A stretch of 64,000 nt of DNA from Sporosarcina psychrophila (GCF_001590685.1 NZ_CP014616.1:1115001-1179000); one strand, 5' to 3'. Counted from the stretch's first letter, positions 33,847 to 42,244 are shown. Made by a program: numbers and translations. The notes: generated by a model not told the origin, from the sequence alone.

Positions 33847-34236
33847 ATGATTACTTATAGAAGAAAAATAAGGTTGAAAGATTTAGAAATATTTATGCTT
33901 TTTAAGAAAGGAATTTCGTTAGGGTATCTAATTATTGAAGATTTGAAAAGACCTTTAACAATTGAAGATGTTAATATGGAGTTCATTTATATGACGAAAG
34001 AAGATGTTGGTATATACAAAAATATTATTAAAGTAGATATTCTTTCGGATGAAAAACTTAGTAAAGAGGATGCGAGTATTTTTGAAGAGTTTGCTTGTGA
34101 TTTAGTAGATACAAAAGATTTTTGTACAACAATATTTAATTTCAAGGTAGACCTAAATTTATTTGTGGAACTGCCCTTGGATGAAGACATCCACGCTTAT
34201 AGAAAGATACTGCAGTTGATTCAAAATATGATATAA
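33847..34236 (+). CDS. Hypothetical cassette protein, paralogue of the gene at 25502
   Basis: A 129-aa soluble acidic protein: RRKIRLKDLEIF, YLIIEDLKRPLTIED, VDILSDEKLSKEDASIF. The same elements occur in the same order in the 25502 product. No known family. SD AAGGAG 6-7 bp before ATG 33847. Two divergent copies within one array suggest repeated capture of the same gene family. Confidence 0.75.
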   Translation: MITYRRKIRLKDLEIFMLFKKGISLGYLIIEDLKRPLTIEDVNMEFIYMTKEDVGIYKNIIKVDILSDEKLSKEDASIFEEFACDLVDTKDFCTTIFNFKVDLNLFVELPLDEDIHAYRKILQLIQNMI

Positions 34237-34317
34237 CACACGTTGAATTAAATAATTTAATGTATCTTTCGCAAGATTGATAAGAAAAGTTTGAAACATT
34301 TTATATTGCAAATTTCT

Positions 34318-34461
34318 TATTGAGTAATGGAGTTAACTACTTCCGTGAATCGGTGTTATGTAAACCTGGTGTGTATGGCATATACAAGCCTGTTCAGGCT
34401 TGATCCCATGGAGCAATTCCAGTTTTTTGTTCAACTAACGGGGCAGTTTAGCGCAATAACT
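34318..34461 (+). repeat. Long cassette site (L7), best preserved copy
   Basis: TTATTGAGTAATGGAGTTAA, CTACTTCCGTGAATCGGTG, TTATGTAAACCTGGTGTGTA, TGGCATATACAAGCCTGTTC, AGGCTTGATCCCATGGAGC and terminal TTGTTCAACTAAC - GGGGCAG - TTTAGCGCAATAA. It lacks a preceding box A. Nothing else in the 34237-34548 gap. Confidence 0.85.
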
Positions 34462-34548
34462 AAATGGGATATTATGCACTTTACAAAATGTTACAATACA
34501 GTTGAATGAAGAGTATAATTATTATCCATATAGGGAGGAATGAAATTG

Positions 34549-34953
34549 ATGATTTTATTGAATCCTGAAGAGTATGCAAAGGTTTGTAAATGTTCATTAG
34601 AATTAGCTACTAAAAGATCGGCTTATTTTGAAAATCTGTATAAAAAACATCTTGAAGCTGTTTGTCCTACCTGCAATGCTACAAACGGTAATTTATACTA
34701 TGCCGATGATAATAAAATAGATGAAATAAATATAGTCTATATTCGGTGTGGAAATTGTAAAGATACATTTTCTTGTAGTGATGCAAGACTACGTGATTGG
34801 CAAGCTGGAACGGGATTGCTTGATCAGGTGCTAGATGTAATCAATTATGGTAAGTTCTCTGTAATGGGATTTGCTTATGATGAATTGTCGGAAGAAGAGT
34901 GGTTTCAATTTGTAACGGAGTCAACTAATAAATTATATAATGATGACTTGTGA
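34549..34953 (+). CDS. Hypothetical zinc-ribbon-like protein (cassette gene)
   Basis: A 134-aa soluble protein with two CxxC pairs, CPTCN and CGNCK, about 28 aa apart, consistent with a zinc ribbon; the rest is acidic and helical. No family recognised. The SD AGGGAGG ends at 34538; ATG 34549 (spacing 10) or TTG 34546 is more plausible than ATG 34540, which nearly touches it. Confidence 0.75.
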   Translation: MILLNPEEYAKVCKCSLELATKRSAYFENLYKKHLEAVCPTCNATNGNLYYADDNKIDEINIVYIRCGNCKDTFSCSDARLRDWQAGTGLLDQVLDVINYGKFSVMGFAYDELSEEEWFQFVTESTNKLYNDDL

Positions 34954-34962
34954 ATGAGTGTA

Positions 34963-35053
34963 CTTAAACTAACGGGTGCTTTAGTCGAACAAAAGGGGCT
35001 TCTTAGGAAGCTCTTTTTCTTATTGAACTAACGGGGCAGGTTAGTTGAATAAA
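34963..35053 (+). repeat. Complete composite cassette site (box A, terminator, box B)
   Basis: Box A CTTAAACTAACGGGTGCTTT then AGTCGAAC (34963-34990); hairpin GGGCTTC-TTAG-GAAGCTC with TTTTTC (34996-35019); box B TTATTGAACTAAC - GGGGCAG - GTTAGTTGAATAA (35020-35052). This 91-bp unit is the clearest example of the repeat module. Confidence 0.95.
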
Positions 35054-35158
35054 GTACATTAGGATGAATAGGGTAAAATGAAAATAAACAATAACTCAAA
35101 TGTTTTTGTTCAGCTTCCTCTATTGAGCTAAGAACGTTACATTTTAGGGGGATTTTAA

Positions 35159-35392
35159 ATGGAGAAAATCTTAGTGAAAACAGGGATATATTCATTGGTT
35201 TTATCTTTCTTCTTATTCGTAGTCTTTATGAAAAGAGAAGTAAGCACAACTGATTTTGAGGGGATGACTTCATTTGTTGTAACGCCTTATCCAGAGTTTT
35301 TCTTTCAAATTATTAGATATTCTATTATCACTTCAATCATTGCAGTAATATGCGTATTGCTATATATACTGTTAAATAAGGAAAAAGAGTAA
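35159..35392 (+). CDS. Small membrane protein (cassette gene)
   Basis: A 77-aa protein with two hydrophobic segments (about 6-23 and 50-71) separated by an external-looking loop STTDFEGMTSFVVTPYPEF. SD AGGGGGAT before ATG 35159. No family recognised. Confidence 0.7.
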   Translation: MEKILVKTGIYSLVLSFFLFVVFMKREVSTTDFEGMTSFVVTPYPEFFFQIIRYSIITSIIAVICVLLYILLNKEKE

Positions 35393-35440
35393 CAAACTCA
35401 CCAGGTGTATTACTACTTTATAGATATTGTGAAGGTTTGT

Positions 35441-35519
35441 ACTTAAACTAACGGGTGCTTTAGTGTAACAACAGTAATTCTTTTCTTATTGTGCTAACGG
35501 GGCAGGTTAGCTTAACAAA
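35441..35519 (+). repeat. Composite cassette site without hairpin
   Basis: Box A ACTTAAACTAACGGGTGC then TTTAGTGTAACAAC; box B TTATTGTGCTAAC - GGGGCAG - GTTAGCTTAACAA. In box B the arm change TGCT is matched by AGCT on the other arm, keeping most pairs. Confidence 0.9.
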
Positions 35520-35565
35520 ACGTATGAACAATTATGGTAATATGGGATTGAAAAGGGGAGTGACT

Positions 35566-35919
35566 GTGACCTATCTAACCATTCTTTATATGTGTTTGTT
35601 AGTGGTGTTTATCAGTGCTATTGGTGGTTTCCTGAGCTATAAAGTAAGTCGTAAATTTTTTAACACTGAAGCACTTAGATATATATTGGGAGGCATAGTA
35701 GCTTTACTTTTAAGCTACCCAATGACAATATTTCTGCAACTTGGTGGAGTATGGTTCTATCACTTGCCTATCGCAGTGCTGGCGATAGTTTTATATGTCG
35801 CGTTCTATTTGAATTCGAAGGGTAATTGGAAATTGATAGCGTGGTTCGGTTTAGTTGTGTTAACTGTAATTATTGCAACACACGTTTATCTAATCATAAT
35901 CTCTATCTTCTTAAGCTAA
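35566..35919 (+). CDS. Membrane protein (cassette gene)
   Basis: A 117-aa protein with four hydrophobic segments (about 2-22, 40-60, 64-82, 89-114) and the basic loop YKVSRKFFN. GTG 35566 is 5 bp after AAGGGGAG; the longer frame from 35491 starts inside box B. No family recognised. Confidence 0.7.
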   Translation: MTYLTILYMCLLVVFISAIGGFLSYKVSRKFFNTEALRYILGGIVALLLSYPMTIFLQLGGVWFYHLPIAVLAIVLYVAFYLNSKGNWKLIAWFGLVVLTVIIATHVYLIIISIFLS

Positions 35920-36002
35920 CTGGGTACGCGCGATAAGTTCTGTTATAAATGAAAACAGCGTGAAAGACAGGAGATTCTGTGATTTAAAATCTCAACTTTA
36001 CA

Positions 36003-36282
36003 ATGGAGGGTAGGAATGAAGGAACCAAGTTACCTAAAACCATCGCGTTAATACTTCTGCTTGCATTATTACTGATAGGTTAGAAGTTCTGAAGCCAGAT
36101 GAAGTCGACAGAACAAAGGCTAAAGACATTCCTAAGGAAAAGGTATGCCGAGCGGCTGAAAAGCTAGACATGGTGAGAATAGTTCCTTTATAAAGGAACT
36201 GACGGACTTTCCAAAAGGTTTAAAGTTAGAACATGAGGAAACTCATATACCATCCAACGACGGGCTAAATGGTGTAAAGTAA
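36003..36282 (+). pseudogene. Decayed small secreted or membrane protein gene
   Basis: Reading across frames gives a hydrophobic leader (KTIALILLLALLLIG), then EVLKPDEVDRTKAKDIPKEK, KVCRAAEKLDMVRIVP and KELTDFPKGLKLEHEE, HIPSNDGLNGVK to a stop at 36280. Two frameshifts and stops separate the parts. No family recognised. Confidence 0.55.
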
Positions 36283-36323
36283 AAAAAGTACCTTATGAAT
36301 AACAGCAAGTGCAGGGGGAGAAA

Positions 36324-36785
36324 ATGAAGAAAGAAATTAAGATTGTATTTAGTATAAGTTTTATATTTTACTTATTGGTATTGGTGTTTATATTATTCTT
36401 AGGTTTTAGGGGTTATAGGTATGACCTACCATTCTTAGAGTATATGAAAAACTCTTCAAATTTCGTTCCATTTAAAACTATAAATACATATTTTCAAGCA
36501 ATACTTGATAGAAGTATAAATTTGGATATCCCTATCAAAAACCTTTTTGGTAATTTTGTTTTGTTTTTACCAATGGGTATTTATTTACCATTTTTCATAA
36601 AGAAAACAAACAAAGTAATGGTATTTTCTATTTCAATGATTGTATTATTATTTATTATTGAGGTAATGCAATTAGTTACAAGAAAGGGTAGTTTCGACGT
36701 TGATGATTTCATCCTAAATATGCCTGGTGCTTTAATAGGGTTTGGAATTTGGAGAACAAAGTTTGTTCAGAATCTACTTAAATAG
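36324..36785 (+). CDS. VanZ family membrane protein (cassette gene)
   Basis: A 153-aa VanZ-like protein: four hydrophobic segments, SSNFVPFKTI after the first, NLFGNFVLFLPMGIYLPFF, IEVMQLVTRKGSFDVDDFIL and the final helix. VanZ of Tn1546 gives low-level teicoplanin resistance; most homologues have unknown roles. ATG 36324 follows AGGGGGAG; GTG 36309 in frame overlaps the SD side. Confidence 0.88.
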   Translation: MKKEIKIVFSISFIFYLLVLVFILFLGFRGYRYDLPFLEYMKNSSNFVPFKTINTYFQAILDRSINLDIPIKNLFGNFVLFLPMGIYLPFFIKKTNKVMVFSISMIVLLFIIEVMQLVTRKGSFDVDDFILNMPGALIGFGIWRTKFVQNLLK

Positions 36786-36796
36786 AACTGTAATTA

Positions 36797-36882
36797 TTCT
36801 TCAACTATCTGGGGCTTTAGTGAAGAGTCGGCTGCCTTTCACGGCGGCTTTTTCTTATTGACTAATGGTGACGTGGGTTATT
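36797..36882 (+). repeat. Composite cassette site with degenerate box B
   Basis: Box A TTCTTCAACTATCTGGGGC then TTTAGTGAAGA (outer arms CTTCA / TGAAG complementary); hairpin GGCTGCC-TTTCAC-GGCGGC with TTTTTC; then TTATTGACTAATGG...GGGTTATTG. Confidence 0.75.
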
Positions 36883-37020
36883 GTGTTTATAATGGCTTTA
36901 TCCGGTAAGAAAAGAACAGGTGAATTTAAAAAGATTACATTTAATCAATTTGTAATTGCGATCCTAATTTCTATTGGTATAATGATTTTGACTATTAGAC
37001 ATATGGATATAATGGGATAA
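36865..37020 (+). CDS. Possible 51-aa membrane protein, perhaps 5'-truncated
   Basis: ATG 36865 opens 51 codons starting MVTWVIVFIMALSGKKRTGE with a second hydrophobic part FVIAILISIGIMILTI. There is no SD and the start lies in the degenerate box B, so it may be a cassette gene that lost its 5' end by recombination at the site. Confidence 0.35.
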   Translation: MVTWVIVFIMALSGKKRTGEFKKITFNQFVIAILISIGIMILTIRHMDIMG

Positions 37021-37059
37021 AAGCAAATGTAGGATTAAGCGAAGCTAGGATGTGATTGA

Positions 37060-37662
37060 ATGTTTCAAGATGGATTTCCAAATTATTTGAGAGATGATGT
37101 GGCCACAGCGGTTGGAATGATTCCTCATGAAAATTATGAAAATGTCACTAGTGGTGTGTCCCAGGATACTATTCAATACTTTCTAGATGATACCATGATT
37201 AGGTTTCCTTATCGCATATACTATATTGATAGTTTAGATGAAGTTATAGACAATTTAAGTCTACGACAAAAAATGATTTTGCATTGTATTTATTCAAGAA
37301 GTTGTGACGGATTTGTTCGTCAAAAGCATATCTCTTCGTTGCTACAGATGGATTATGAAGATTGGGCTATTCCTTATATCGTAAAAATATGTGATGAATA
37401 TGTCGTAGAGATAATAGAAATGACTTATGATACTTTAAAAGAACAGGAAACAGAACGGATTAAGAGATTTTGTCTTGAAAATATTGTGCTGTTTTGCAAA
37501 AGTTACAATAGAATGATTAGCTATTGGAACGAATATTACAGATATAGAAACAATGATTTCAAAAAATATATTGGCAGGAAGTTATTTATGGATTGTTTTG
37601 GATACTCTAAATCCATGGAACGCAGGAGAAAAGAAGTTTGTGAAACATATCACTTAAAGTAA
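37060..37662 (+). CDS. Hypothetical protein (cassette gene)
   Basis: A 200-aa soluble, helical protein, many Tyr and Arg/Lys in the second half (CKSYNRMISYWNEYYRYRN). No family or motif recognised. ATG 37060 with a weak SD (GGATGTG). Its stop codon lies inside the following box A. Confidence 0.75.
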   Translation: MFQDGFPNYLRDDVATAVGMIPHENYENVTSGVSQDTIQYFLDDTMIRFPYRIYYIDSLDEVIDNLSLRQKMILHCIYSRSCDGFVRQKHISSLLQMDYEDWAIPYIVKICDEYVVEIIEMTYDTLKEQETERIKRFCLENIVLFCKSYNRMISYWNEYYRYRNNDFKKYIGRKLFMDCFGYSKSMERRRKEVCETYHLK

Positions 37663-37786
37663 CGAGTGCTGGTTTAGTTAAACGAGAATTGGCAACCTTT
37701 TCTTTGAATTAAAGGGTAAGAATACTTCCGTAAAGGGGTATTACGTCAACCAGTAGTAAATAGTATATACATTAGTTATTGGGTTT
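37651..37786 (+). repeat. Box A overlapping a stop codon, then degenerate L site
   Basis: CACTTAAAGTAACGAGTGCT then GGTTTAGTTAAAC: the TAA is the stop of the gene at 37060. Then AAGAATACTTCCGTAAAGGG and GGTATTACGTCAACCAGTAG, AGTATATACAT, a decayed L-type site (L8). Confidence 0.65.
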
Positions 37787-37847
37787 TTTTTGAAATTAAA
37801 AATACATAAAAGTGAAACGTAAAATTACTGAAAAAAGGAGTTTTCAT

Positions 37848-38078
37848 ATGCGGAAATTATCTATACTTAGCATAGTTCTATCAGCAATATTTTTATTAAT
37901 ACATATAGTATTTGATTTTAAAAACCACATGTCGGTTTTAATGGTCAACATTTTAATAGCCATTTTCGAATTTGTTTTACTATTAGCTGGATTTTATTTA
38001 CTCGATCAAAAAAGAAACCAACAACTAAAAAAAAGTGACGCTTTTTACTTTAACTCATCACATCACGCTCTCCAATGA
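37848..38078 (+). CDS. Small membrane protein (cassette gene)
   Basis: A 76-aa protein with two hydrophobic segments (about 4-22 and 32-54), then a polar tail with KRNQQLKKSDAF. SD AAAAGGAG 7 bp before ATG 37848. No family recognised. Confidence 0.75.
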   Translation: MRKLSILSIVLSAIFLLIHIVFDFKNHMSVLMVNILIAIFEFVLLLAGFYLLDQKRNQQLKKSDAFYFNSSHHALQ

Positions 38079-38127
38079 ATTCCGAACGTTCGTTATATGA
38101 TTCACATTCACTGATAACTTATCTCTG

Positions 38128-38321
38128 AACACTTCGGGTGTATGCAGCATCCAAGCTTGAATTAGATCAGTAGATGTAATAAAGTGTGCTTGAAAAAATT
38201 GCAAATCTATCACAATACAAATATGTTCGATTTGCAAAAAAACACTCTTTTATTTAGAAAGGGAGACTTTTTCACCTATAACAGGTGTCATAACCTAACT
38301 TAAAAATTACGACACTGTTAT
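38128..38321 (+). repeat. L-site remnant and two hairpins
   Basis: ACTTCGGGTGTATGCAGCAT then CCAAGC (L9) matches L2. Then TTGCAAATC / GATTTGCAA (38199-38237) and ATAACAGGTGTC / GACACTGTTAT (about 38278-38321, one bulge). No gene in 38079-38388. Confidence 0.5.
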
Positions 38322-38388
38322 GGTATGAAAAAATCTAATAAAAGGATTGACCATTTTGCTCAACTAATCCGATAGCACAATATTTTTT

Positions 38389-38922
38389 TCAGTTCGAACT
38401 TAAATAATTGAGGACTATATTCACTCGCTCTTTTACCGTATCGTCACCTTCTATTCTCAATACCGGGCATACTAAGTCCGACATCCAATGTAAGTGTAAC
38501 ATTTTACTTCTGACTTCCATTCCTGCTTCATCATATAAGGAAGCCCACTTCAAAAAAGCCTTGGATTCGTCGTATTTACTACCACCATCCAATATTTCAT
38601 TCCCATACCTTTGAAATTCCCTTTGTTGCAATCTCTCAAGTCTTATATTTTGGGGAAGCTGCAAAAATATAACCAAGTCAAAATGGGCTTTAAATTCGTC
38701 ACCCCAACCACATATTGCCCCCGAAAGAATACAGTTTTGATATATTGTTAAGTCATGCTTTAGCATTTTTGTTCTTTCAGGTATTGGTCTTTGTTCTGTG
38801 AACTTAGTTAACCAAAAATAGTCGTCTGTATCAAGAAGAGTATAAGGAAGTGCCTGTGATAACGCAGTTCCGAGTGTCGAAGTTCCAGAACCAGCAGCAC
38901 CAAATATATGTATTTTTGTAAT
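38389..38922 (-). CDS. P-loop NTPase/adenylate-kinase-like protein with probable ATT start
   Basis: A 177-aa P-loop kinase-like protein: Walker A FGAAGSGTSTLG (7-18), DTDDYFWLTKFTEQRP, then DLVIFLQLPQNIRLERLQQR (lid-like arginines). Substrate unknown. The ATG at 38766 would remove the P-loop. The frame continues upstream to ATT 38922-38920, 8 bp after AGGAGG, giving MTKIHIFGAAGSGTST, a plausible natural N-terminus. One of the three - strand genes of the array. Confidence 0.85.
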   Translation of the reverse strand: MTKIHIFGAAGSGTSTLGTALSQALPYTLLDTDDYFWLTKFTEQRPIPERTKMLKHDLTIYQNCILSGAICGWGDEFKAHFDLVIFLQLPQNIRLERLQQREFQRYGNEILDGGSKYDESKAFLKWASLYDEAGMEVRSKMLHLHWMSDLVCPVLRIEGDDTVKERVNIVLNYLSSN

Positions 38923-38995
38923 AAGAATTTCCTCCTCTAATAGGCCATTTCATTATTTTTGATTATACAGATAAAATTCATCTTTAGTAAAACTC

Positions 38996-39026
38996 CCTTA
39001 TTCAACTAACGGTGGTAATAGGTAAG
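38996..39026 (+). repeat. Last, degenerate box B: right edge of the array
   Basis: CCCTTATTCAACTAACGGTG then GTAATAGGTAAG. No further copy of box A, box B or L was seen to the right. Confidence 0.65.
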
Positions 39027-39153
39027 TATTTGATGTTATCTTCAAATTTTCCCAGTCGTAGAATTGTTCTGCATACATTTTCATCCAAACAAAAGAAGTT
39101 AAACACTATAATTAATATTGAAATGAAACAAGACAATATGTGAGGTTTTGAAA

Positions 39154-39228
39154 GTGAAGAAGTGTGCATATGTAAATTTAGTACCTTGGTTCTGTTTAGT
39201 TTTGTCCTTCGCGGTTATATTCGACTAA
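39154..39228 (+). CDS. Possible 24-aa peptide
   Basis: GTG start 8 bp after GAGG; MKKCAYVNLVPWFCLVLSFA, hydrophobic C-terminal part. Otherwise 39027-39354 shows only CCCAGTCGTA and CATTTTCATCC, shared with 24640-24690. Confidence 0.2.
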   Translation: MKKCAYVNLVPWFCLVLSFAVIFD

Positions 39229-39354
39229 ATTAAGGTAACCGTCACCTTTGCTTACTCAGGGGAGGTTTTTTGATATGAATGATGTTTGATTCCTCTACAA
39301 ATAGGCGTTCGTATGGTAAATTAAGTACAGTGTAAGTAAAGGAGTTACGGTAAA

Positions 39355-41511
39355 ATGAATGATTTTTTTGAACGAAAAAAGAAAGAATTGAATATAGATT
39401 TGAATGAAGTGCAAAAGAAAGCAGTGCTGCAAACAGATGGCCCGCTTTTGCTTTTAGCATGCCCTGGATCAGGGAAAACGACGACAATGATCATGCGAAT
39501 CGGATATTTGATTGAAGAAAAGAACGTCAATCCGAAGCGTATTAAAGCAATTACATTTAGCCGGGCATCTGCGCGAGATATGACGGAGCGTTTCACAAGG
39601 TTTTTCCCGCACAGTGCACGCGTGGACTTTTCCACAATCCATAGTTTGGCATTTATGATTGCGCGTAGCTACTTAGAGAAAATAGGTACAACATACGAGC
39701 TGATTGAAGGAAGTAAGACAGGGCGTCAGTCTATCAATAAGGCATTTTTATTGAAAGGCATATATAAAGACGTATTGAAAGAGGATTGCACGGATGACGA
39801 ACTGTCGTCTCTTTCGACATTCATCAGTGGGATTAAAAACCGCATGATCCCACTTGGGAAATGGGAGGAGCTTGAAGGGCCTGTTGATAAGGCAGGACGC
39901 ATTGCCAGGAAATACGAGCAGTATAAGACGCGTACAAGTGGTCAACTGCTTCTTGATTTCGATGATATGCTGACAATTGCGGAACAGGCACTTCGAGAAG
40001 ACGAACAACTTAGCGAGCACTTTCGAAACCTCTACGACTACCTCCTAACCGACGAAAGCCAGGACACGTCCCTTGTTCAACATAAAATTGTGGAGCATCT
40101 TGTGGCGCATCACGGCAATCTTTGTGTGGTTGCTGATGATGACCAGTCGATCTATACGTGGCGCGGGGCGGAGCCGGATTATCTTCTTGATTTCAAGAGT
40201 GTCTATCCAGATGCTCAAGTGCTGATGATGGAGCGTAATTACCGTTCGTCAAAAGAAATCGTGGAGATGGCTTCGAAGTTCATCAAACGGAACAAAAAGC
40301 GCTATCCGAAAGACATGCATACGGAAAACGGCAAGATCGAGCCAATTTATATCAAACAGCTTACTAGCCCGAAACAGCAATTAGAATACGTAACATATGA
40401 ACTGCTGAACGAGAAGAATTTGAATGAGGTTGCTATTTTGTTCAGGAACAATTCATCGTCAACGATGTTCGTGAGCGAACTACACAGGCGAGGTATCCCA
40501 TTTTATATGAAGGATGCAGATGACAAGTTTTTCACACATTGGATTGTCGAGGATATTTTGAACTTTATGCGTCTCAGTTTTAATATGGAACGGAAAGATA
40601 TATTTGCGAAGATCATCATGAAAATGAATGCCTTTATTTCACGAAACATGCTCACCCAGTTTGAAAATACTGCAACAACGGGGAATGTATTCGATGCATT
40701 TATTCAAACGGTTGAAATGAAAGACAGTCAAGTCAAAAAGTTAGCTGACTATAAAAAAGGATACGCTGTGATTCCAGAGATGCGTCCGGAACGAGTGATT
40801 CAACTGATTCGGAATGATTTTGGGTATGAGGCGGCGCTTAAAAGTAGAGCTGAAAAGTTTGGATTCCGTTTTGAAAGCCTGCTTAGCATTTTAGATACAC
40901 TTGAAGGAATTGCATCACAACTCCGAACGATGGTGGAATTTGCGACGCGTTTGAAAGAACTTGAACAGGCAGTAAAAAATGCGAAATTCAATGCACCTGA
41001 AAATGCGGTGACGTTATCGACATTTCACAGTGCGAAAGGGCTTGAGTTCCGGCGTGTGTTCATGATTGATTTACTAAAAGGGGTTATTCCATCAGATGAA
41101 GATGAGAGTGATGTAGCGATGTTGGAAGAAGCGCGTAGGCTCTTCTACGTCGGGATGACACGTGCGAAAAACCGACTTGAATTGCTGTCATATGGTCAGG
41201 ACGAAGGGAAGCCGAAAGAAGATTCTAGGTTTCTGAATGAAGTAAGGGGCCTTCTTTTGAAACCGGGTGAAGCGAACAAAGAGCAGAAACCAGTGAAGAT
41301 TAAGAAAGCGTCGATTGCACTAAATCCTGATGGTATTCAAGATAGTGACGAGCTAGCGGTTGGAACAGCGGTCAAACACCGTGTATTCGGGCAGGGTGAA
41401 GTCACACGGCGTGATGGTGATGAAATTCATATCCAATTTGGTAAAATCGAGAAAAGGCTTGATCTTGAAACGGTTCTTTCCCTTAGGTTACTTGAGAAAG
41501 TTGCCCTATGA
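39355..41511 (+). CDS. UvrD/PcrA-type ATP-dependent DNA helicase
   Basis: A 718-aa superfamily 1A helicase. Visible: motif Q/N-terminal LNEVQKKAVL, Walker A LLACPGSGKTTTM (about 33-45), ITFSRASARDMTER, DDMLT and LLTDESQDTS (motif II), ADDDQSIYTWRGA (motif III), MERNYRSSKEI, STFHSAKGLEFRRVFMIDL and RLFYVGMTRAKNRLELL (motif VI); C-terminal Tudor-like HRVFGQGEVTRRDGDEIHIQ as in PcrA. Smaller than PcrA and separate from a ligA operon; resembles B. subtilis YjcD. First gene right of the cassette array. Confidence 0.92.
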   Translation: MNDFFERKKKELNIDLNEVQKKAVLQTDGPLLLLACPGSGKTTTMIMRIGYLIEEKNVNPKRIKAITFSRASARDMTERFTRFFPHSARVDFSTIHSLAFMIARSYLEKIGTTYELIEGSKTGRQSINKAFLLKGIYKDVLKEDCTDDELSSLSTFISGIKNRMIPLGKWEELEGPVDKAGRIARKYEQYKTRTSGQLLLDFDDMLTIAEQALREDEQLSEHFRNLYDYLLTDESQDTSLVQHKIVEHLVAHHGNLCVVADDDQSIYTWRGAEPDYLLDFKSVYPDAQVLMMERNYRSSKEIVEMASKFIKRNKKRYPKDMHTENGKIEPIYIKQLTSPKQQLEYVTYELLNEKNLNEVAILFRNNSSSTMFVSELHRRGIPFYMKDADDKFFTHWIVEDILNFMRLSFNMERKDIFAKIIMKMNAFISRNMLTQFENTATTGNVFDAFIQTVEMKDSQVKKLADYKKGYAVIPEMRPERVIQLIRNDFGYEAALKSRAEKFGFRFESLLSILDTLEGIASQLRTMVEFATRLKELEQAVKNAKFNAPENAVTLSTFHSAKGLEFRRVFMIDLLKGVIPSDEDESDVAMLEEARRLFYVGMTRAKNRLELLSYGQDEGKPKEDSRFLNEVRGLLLKPGEANKEQKPVKIKKASIALNPDGIQDSDELAVGTAVKHRVFGQGEVTRRDGDEIHIQFGKIEKRLDLETVLSLRLLEKVAL

Positions 41512-41885
41512 AAAAGCTCTTATGGATTGGATTGGCAGGAGCGGCAGGAGCAATTATACGCGTGGCGATTGGCCATGTCGTTTCCAATGATTCAGGATTT
41601 CCCTTTTCGACGCTAGGTGTAAATATTGTGGGAACGTTTTTGCTATGTTTTATAGTAGCAGGAGCTTTTCGCAAACTAGCAGCGGATAAACAATTGCAAG
41701 ATATCGTAACGTCGGGTTTTCTAGGTTCTTTTACCACGTTTTCAGCGTTAAGCATGGAGACTGTACTACTGATGGAAAAAGATCAAATTCTCTTGGCTGG
41801 ATTGTATATCATTCTTAGTATAATCGGCGGACTTACTGCCGGGGCGCTCGGCTTTCATCTAGGCAGGAAGAAGGTTCGTACATGA
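41508..41885 (+). CDS. crcB: Fluoride channel subunit CrcB/Fluc 1
   Basis: A 125-aa Fluc protein with four membrane helices: GLAGAAGAIIRVAIGH, GTFLLCFIVAG and GFLGSFTTFSALSMET carry the conserved N-terminal Arg, central Gly/Thr and the TTFS pore segment. It exports fluoride passively. Overlaps the helicase stop by 4 bp and the second crcB by 4 bp; paired genes usually make dimers together. Confidence 0.93.
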   Translation: MKKLLWIGLAGAAGAIIRVAIGHVVSNDSGFPFSTLGVNIVGTFLLCFIVAGAFRKLAADKQLQDIVTSGFLGSFTTFSALSMETVLLMEKDQILLAGLYIILSIIGGLTAGALGFHLGRKKVRT

Positions 41886-42244
41886 CTTTCGTGGATTTAT
41901 TGATGATTGGAATCGGAGGCTTTTCCGGTGCAGTCATTCGTTATTTTATTTCAGCAAAGATGAATGAGCAGGATGGGTTACCAGCTGGAACATTGCTCGT
42001 CAATCTGGCAGGGTCCCTAATGATTGGAGTCGTTTTCGGGCTGGAACTACCTTTATGGGCGACTCTGCTGATTGCCTCCGGTTTCGCAGGGGCGCTGACG
42101 ACCTTTTCCACGATGAATAAAGAGCTGTTAATCATGTGGGAAAACGGTAGGAAAAGGAATGCGGTACTCTATCTTCTGCTAATATATATATCGGGAATCG
42201 GCCTTGCATTTCTAGGCTACCTGGCGGGAAGCAGTGTTTACTAA
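41882..42244 (+). CDS. crcB: Fluoride channel subunit CrcB/Fluc 2
   Basis: A 120-aa Fluc protein: GIGGFSGAVIRYFIS, GTLLVNLAGSLMIG with the conserved Asn, GFAGALTTFSTMNKE. Overlaps the preceding crcB (ATGA), supporting a heterodimeric channel. No fluoride riboswitch was seen before the pair, unlike many crcB genes. Confidence 0.94.
   Translation: MTFVDLLMIGIGGFSGAVIRYFISAKMNEQDGLPAGTLLVNLAGSLMIGVVFGLELPLWATLLIASGFAGALTTFSTMNKELLIMWENGRKRNAVLYLLLIYISGIGLAFLGYLAGSSVY

Noticed and set aside
38389-38766. 125-aa protein starting at ATG 38766
   Set aside because: It would lack the P-loop encoded immediately upstream in the same frame.
41400-41510. Fluoride riboswitch before crcB
   Set aside because: The crcB start overlaps the helicase gene; there is no leader to hold one.
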